Shown in pieces: positions 63,538-64,000 of a stretch of DNA of 64,000 nt (the first letter of the stretch is position 1; each line of letters begins with the position of its first letter). A program made the translations under genes and the position numbers. The DNA is taken from NCBI RefSeq assembly GCF_002160015.1, contig NZ_NFJT01000002.1, positions 1-64,000 on the forward strand. Reading direction: 5' to 3'. Below the pieces are notes generated by a model, which ran no database searches, was not told where the DNA came from, and saw nothing but the letters and a program-made list of their open reading frames with translations. Source of the DNA: Anaerofilum sp. An201. Its GTDB lineage: Bacteria > Bacillota > Clostridia > Oscillospirales > Ruminococcaceae.

Positions 63538-64000
63538 TCACTTTTTGTCTTGCGCGGTGACAATCTGCCCCGCCTCAGAAATGTACGAAATGACCATTCT
63601 TCGGCCAAACCCAGCGGTCAGGCCGCAGAGGGCGAACGCCGAGAAGATAATCAGAGCCTCCGCGATGCTCCCCGTCGGGAAAACGGTTGCCAAAAGGAAG
63701 CCGCAGAGCATCATGGAGATTTCATAGGCAGGCCCCACGGAATTCAGGAAATCTCCGATTATACCGCAGGAGAGGAGCTCTGCCAGCGCCTGCGCCGTAC
63801 GGAACTTCGCCGTATCCTTCTCGTTCTGCTCAAGACAATCCGCCGGACTTTCAAAAATCTGTCCGACAAGATAATGCCCATTCGGCAGAGACATCCGAAA
63901 CAGTTTCACCAGTGGCCCAAATAGAAACTGGGACATAGCATAACATGTTATAATCAGAGACACCCCCTCCGTTAGCACGAACAAAACTTCCCCAAGGCGT
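63538..64000 (-). CDS. Membrane protein, 5' end at or beyond the window edge
   Basis: This protein of about 150 residues has three or four membrane segments (LTEGVSLIITCYAMSQFLFG, ISMMLCGFLLATVFPTG, IAEALIIFSAFALCGLTAG). The frame stays open to the window edge (reading RLGEVLFVLTEG), and no ATG with a good site is found inside, although a TTG at 63984 is possible. The true start may lie outside the window. It lies upstream of the lipoprotein gene, probably in the same unit. Confidence 0.65.
   Translation of the reverse strand, partial: RLGEVLFVLTEGVSLIITCYAMSQFLFGPLVKLFRMSLPNGHYLVGQIFESPADCLEQNEKDTAKFRTAQALAELLSCGIIGDFLNSVGPAYEISMMLCGFLLATVFPTGSIAEALIIFSAFALCGLTAGFGRRMVISYISEAGQIVTAQDKK

Overview
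The window is one continuous stretch of a large conjugative element (conjugative plasmid, or integrative conjugative element) from a Clostridia-type Firmicute. Oscillospiraceae-like gut bacteria are the likeliest hosts. This is inferred from the protein families, the AGGAGG-type ribosome binding sites, the frequent GTG/TTG starts and a GC content that looks near 50%. Almost every gene lies on the minus strand. One small transcription unit near 46.1-46.4 kb reads on the plus strand. I see no rRNA, tRNA or CRISPR array. No relaxase, integrase or recognisable replication initiator is visible, so the genes deciding plasmid versus integrative status probably lie outside the window.

Layout, in coordinate order (transcription mostly right to left). 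0-19 kb: accessory operons of small, acidic, mostly unknown proteins. Recognisable members are a DUF5684-like membrane protein, an HD-domain protein, an AAA/DUF4143 ATPase, a DUF4314 protein, a macrodomain protein and a three-repeat protein with a DpnD/PcfM-like insert. 19-25.5 kb: two paralogous membrane proteins (one with a HEIGH zinc-protease motif, one with a decayed HEIGM), a zinc-ribbon protein, a winged-helix protein, iteron-like repeats and long AT-rich intergenic regions. 25.7-40.9 kb: the type IV secretion and conjugation operon (VirB2-like pilin, VirB6/TrbL-like protein with tandem repeats, M23 peptidase, membrane protein, VirD4 coupling ATPase, S1-like RNA-binding protein, PrgI/VirB3-like protein, VirB4 ATPase). 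41-51.4 kb: DNA-processing genes (RecD2-like helicase, YqaJ-like nuclease, DUF1064 nuclease-like protein, type IA topoisomerase) plus a signal peptidase I. 51.5-64 kb: a MazF toxin with an unusual upstream partner, zinc-finger proteins, a 5'-nucleotidase-like HAD protein, an HNH nuclease with a membrane tail, a complete WGR-PARP ADP-ribosyltransferase, a second HD protein, small membrane proteins, an Ig-like/phosphodiester-glycosidase surface protein and a lipoprotein.

The most striking feature is a shared control system between the genes. Thirteen promoters, plus one divergent one, carry a near-invariant CCCCGAAAA box at a fixed 5-6 bases upstream of the -10 hexamer, inside the -35/-10 spacer. 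Nine of these are followed by a conserved 5' leader hairpin (about 60 nt, typically GNRA-capped, with compensatory base changes between copies) that sits before the ribosome binding site. Three further hairpin copies have a degenerate or missing promoter box, or an extra spacer. A second leader type, in three copies, contains a CCUCC stretch that could pair with the gene's own Shine-Dalgarno sequence. Together these look like an element-wide regulon with a shared transcriptional switch and a shared RNA element. It covers the conjugation operon, the DNA-processing operon and many accessory genes. The element also encodes both an ADP-ribosylation writer (PARP) and a possible eraser (macrodomain protein).
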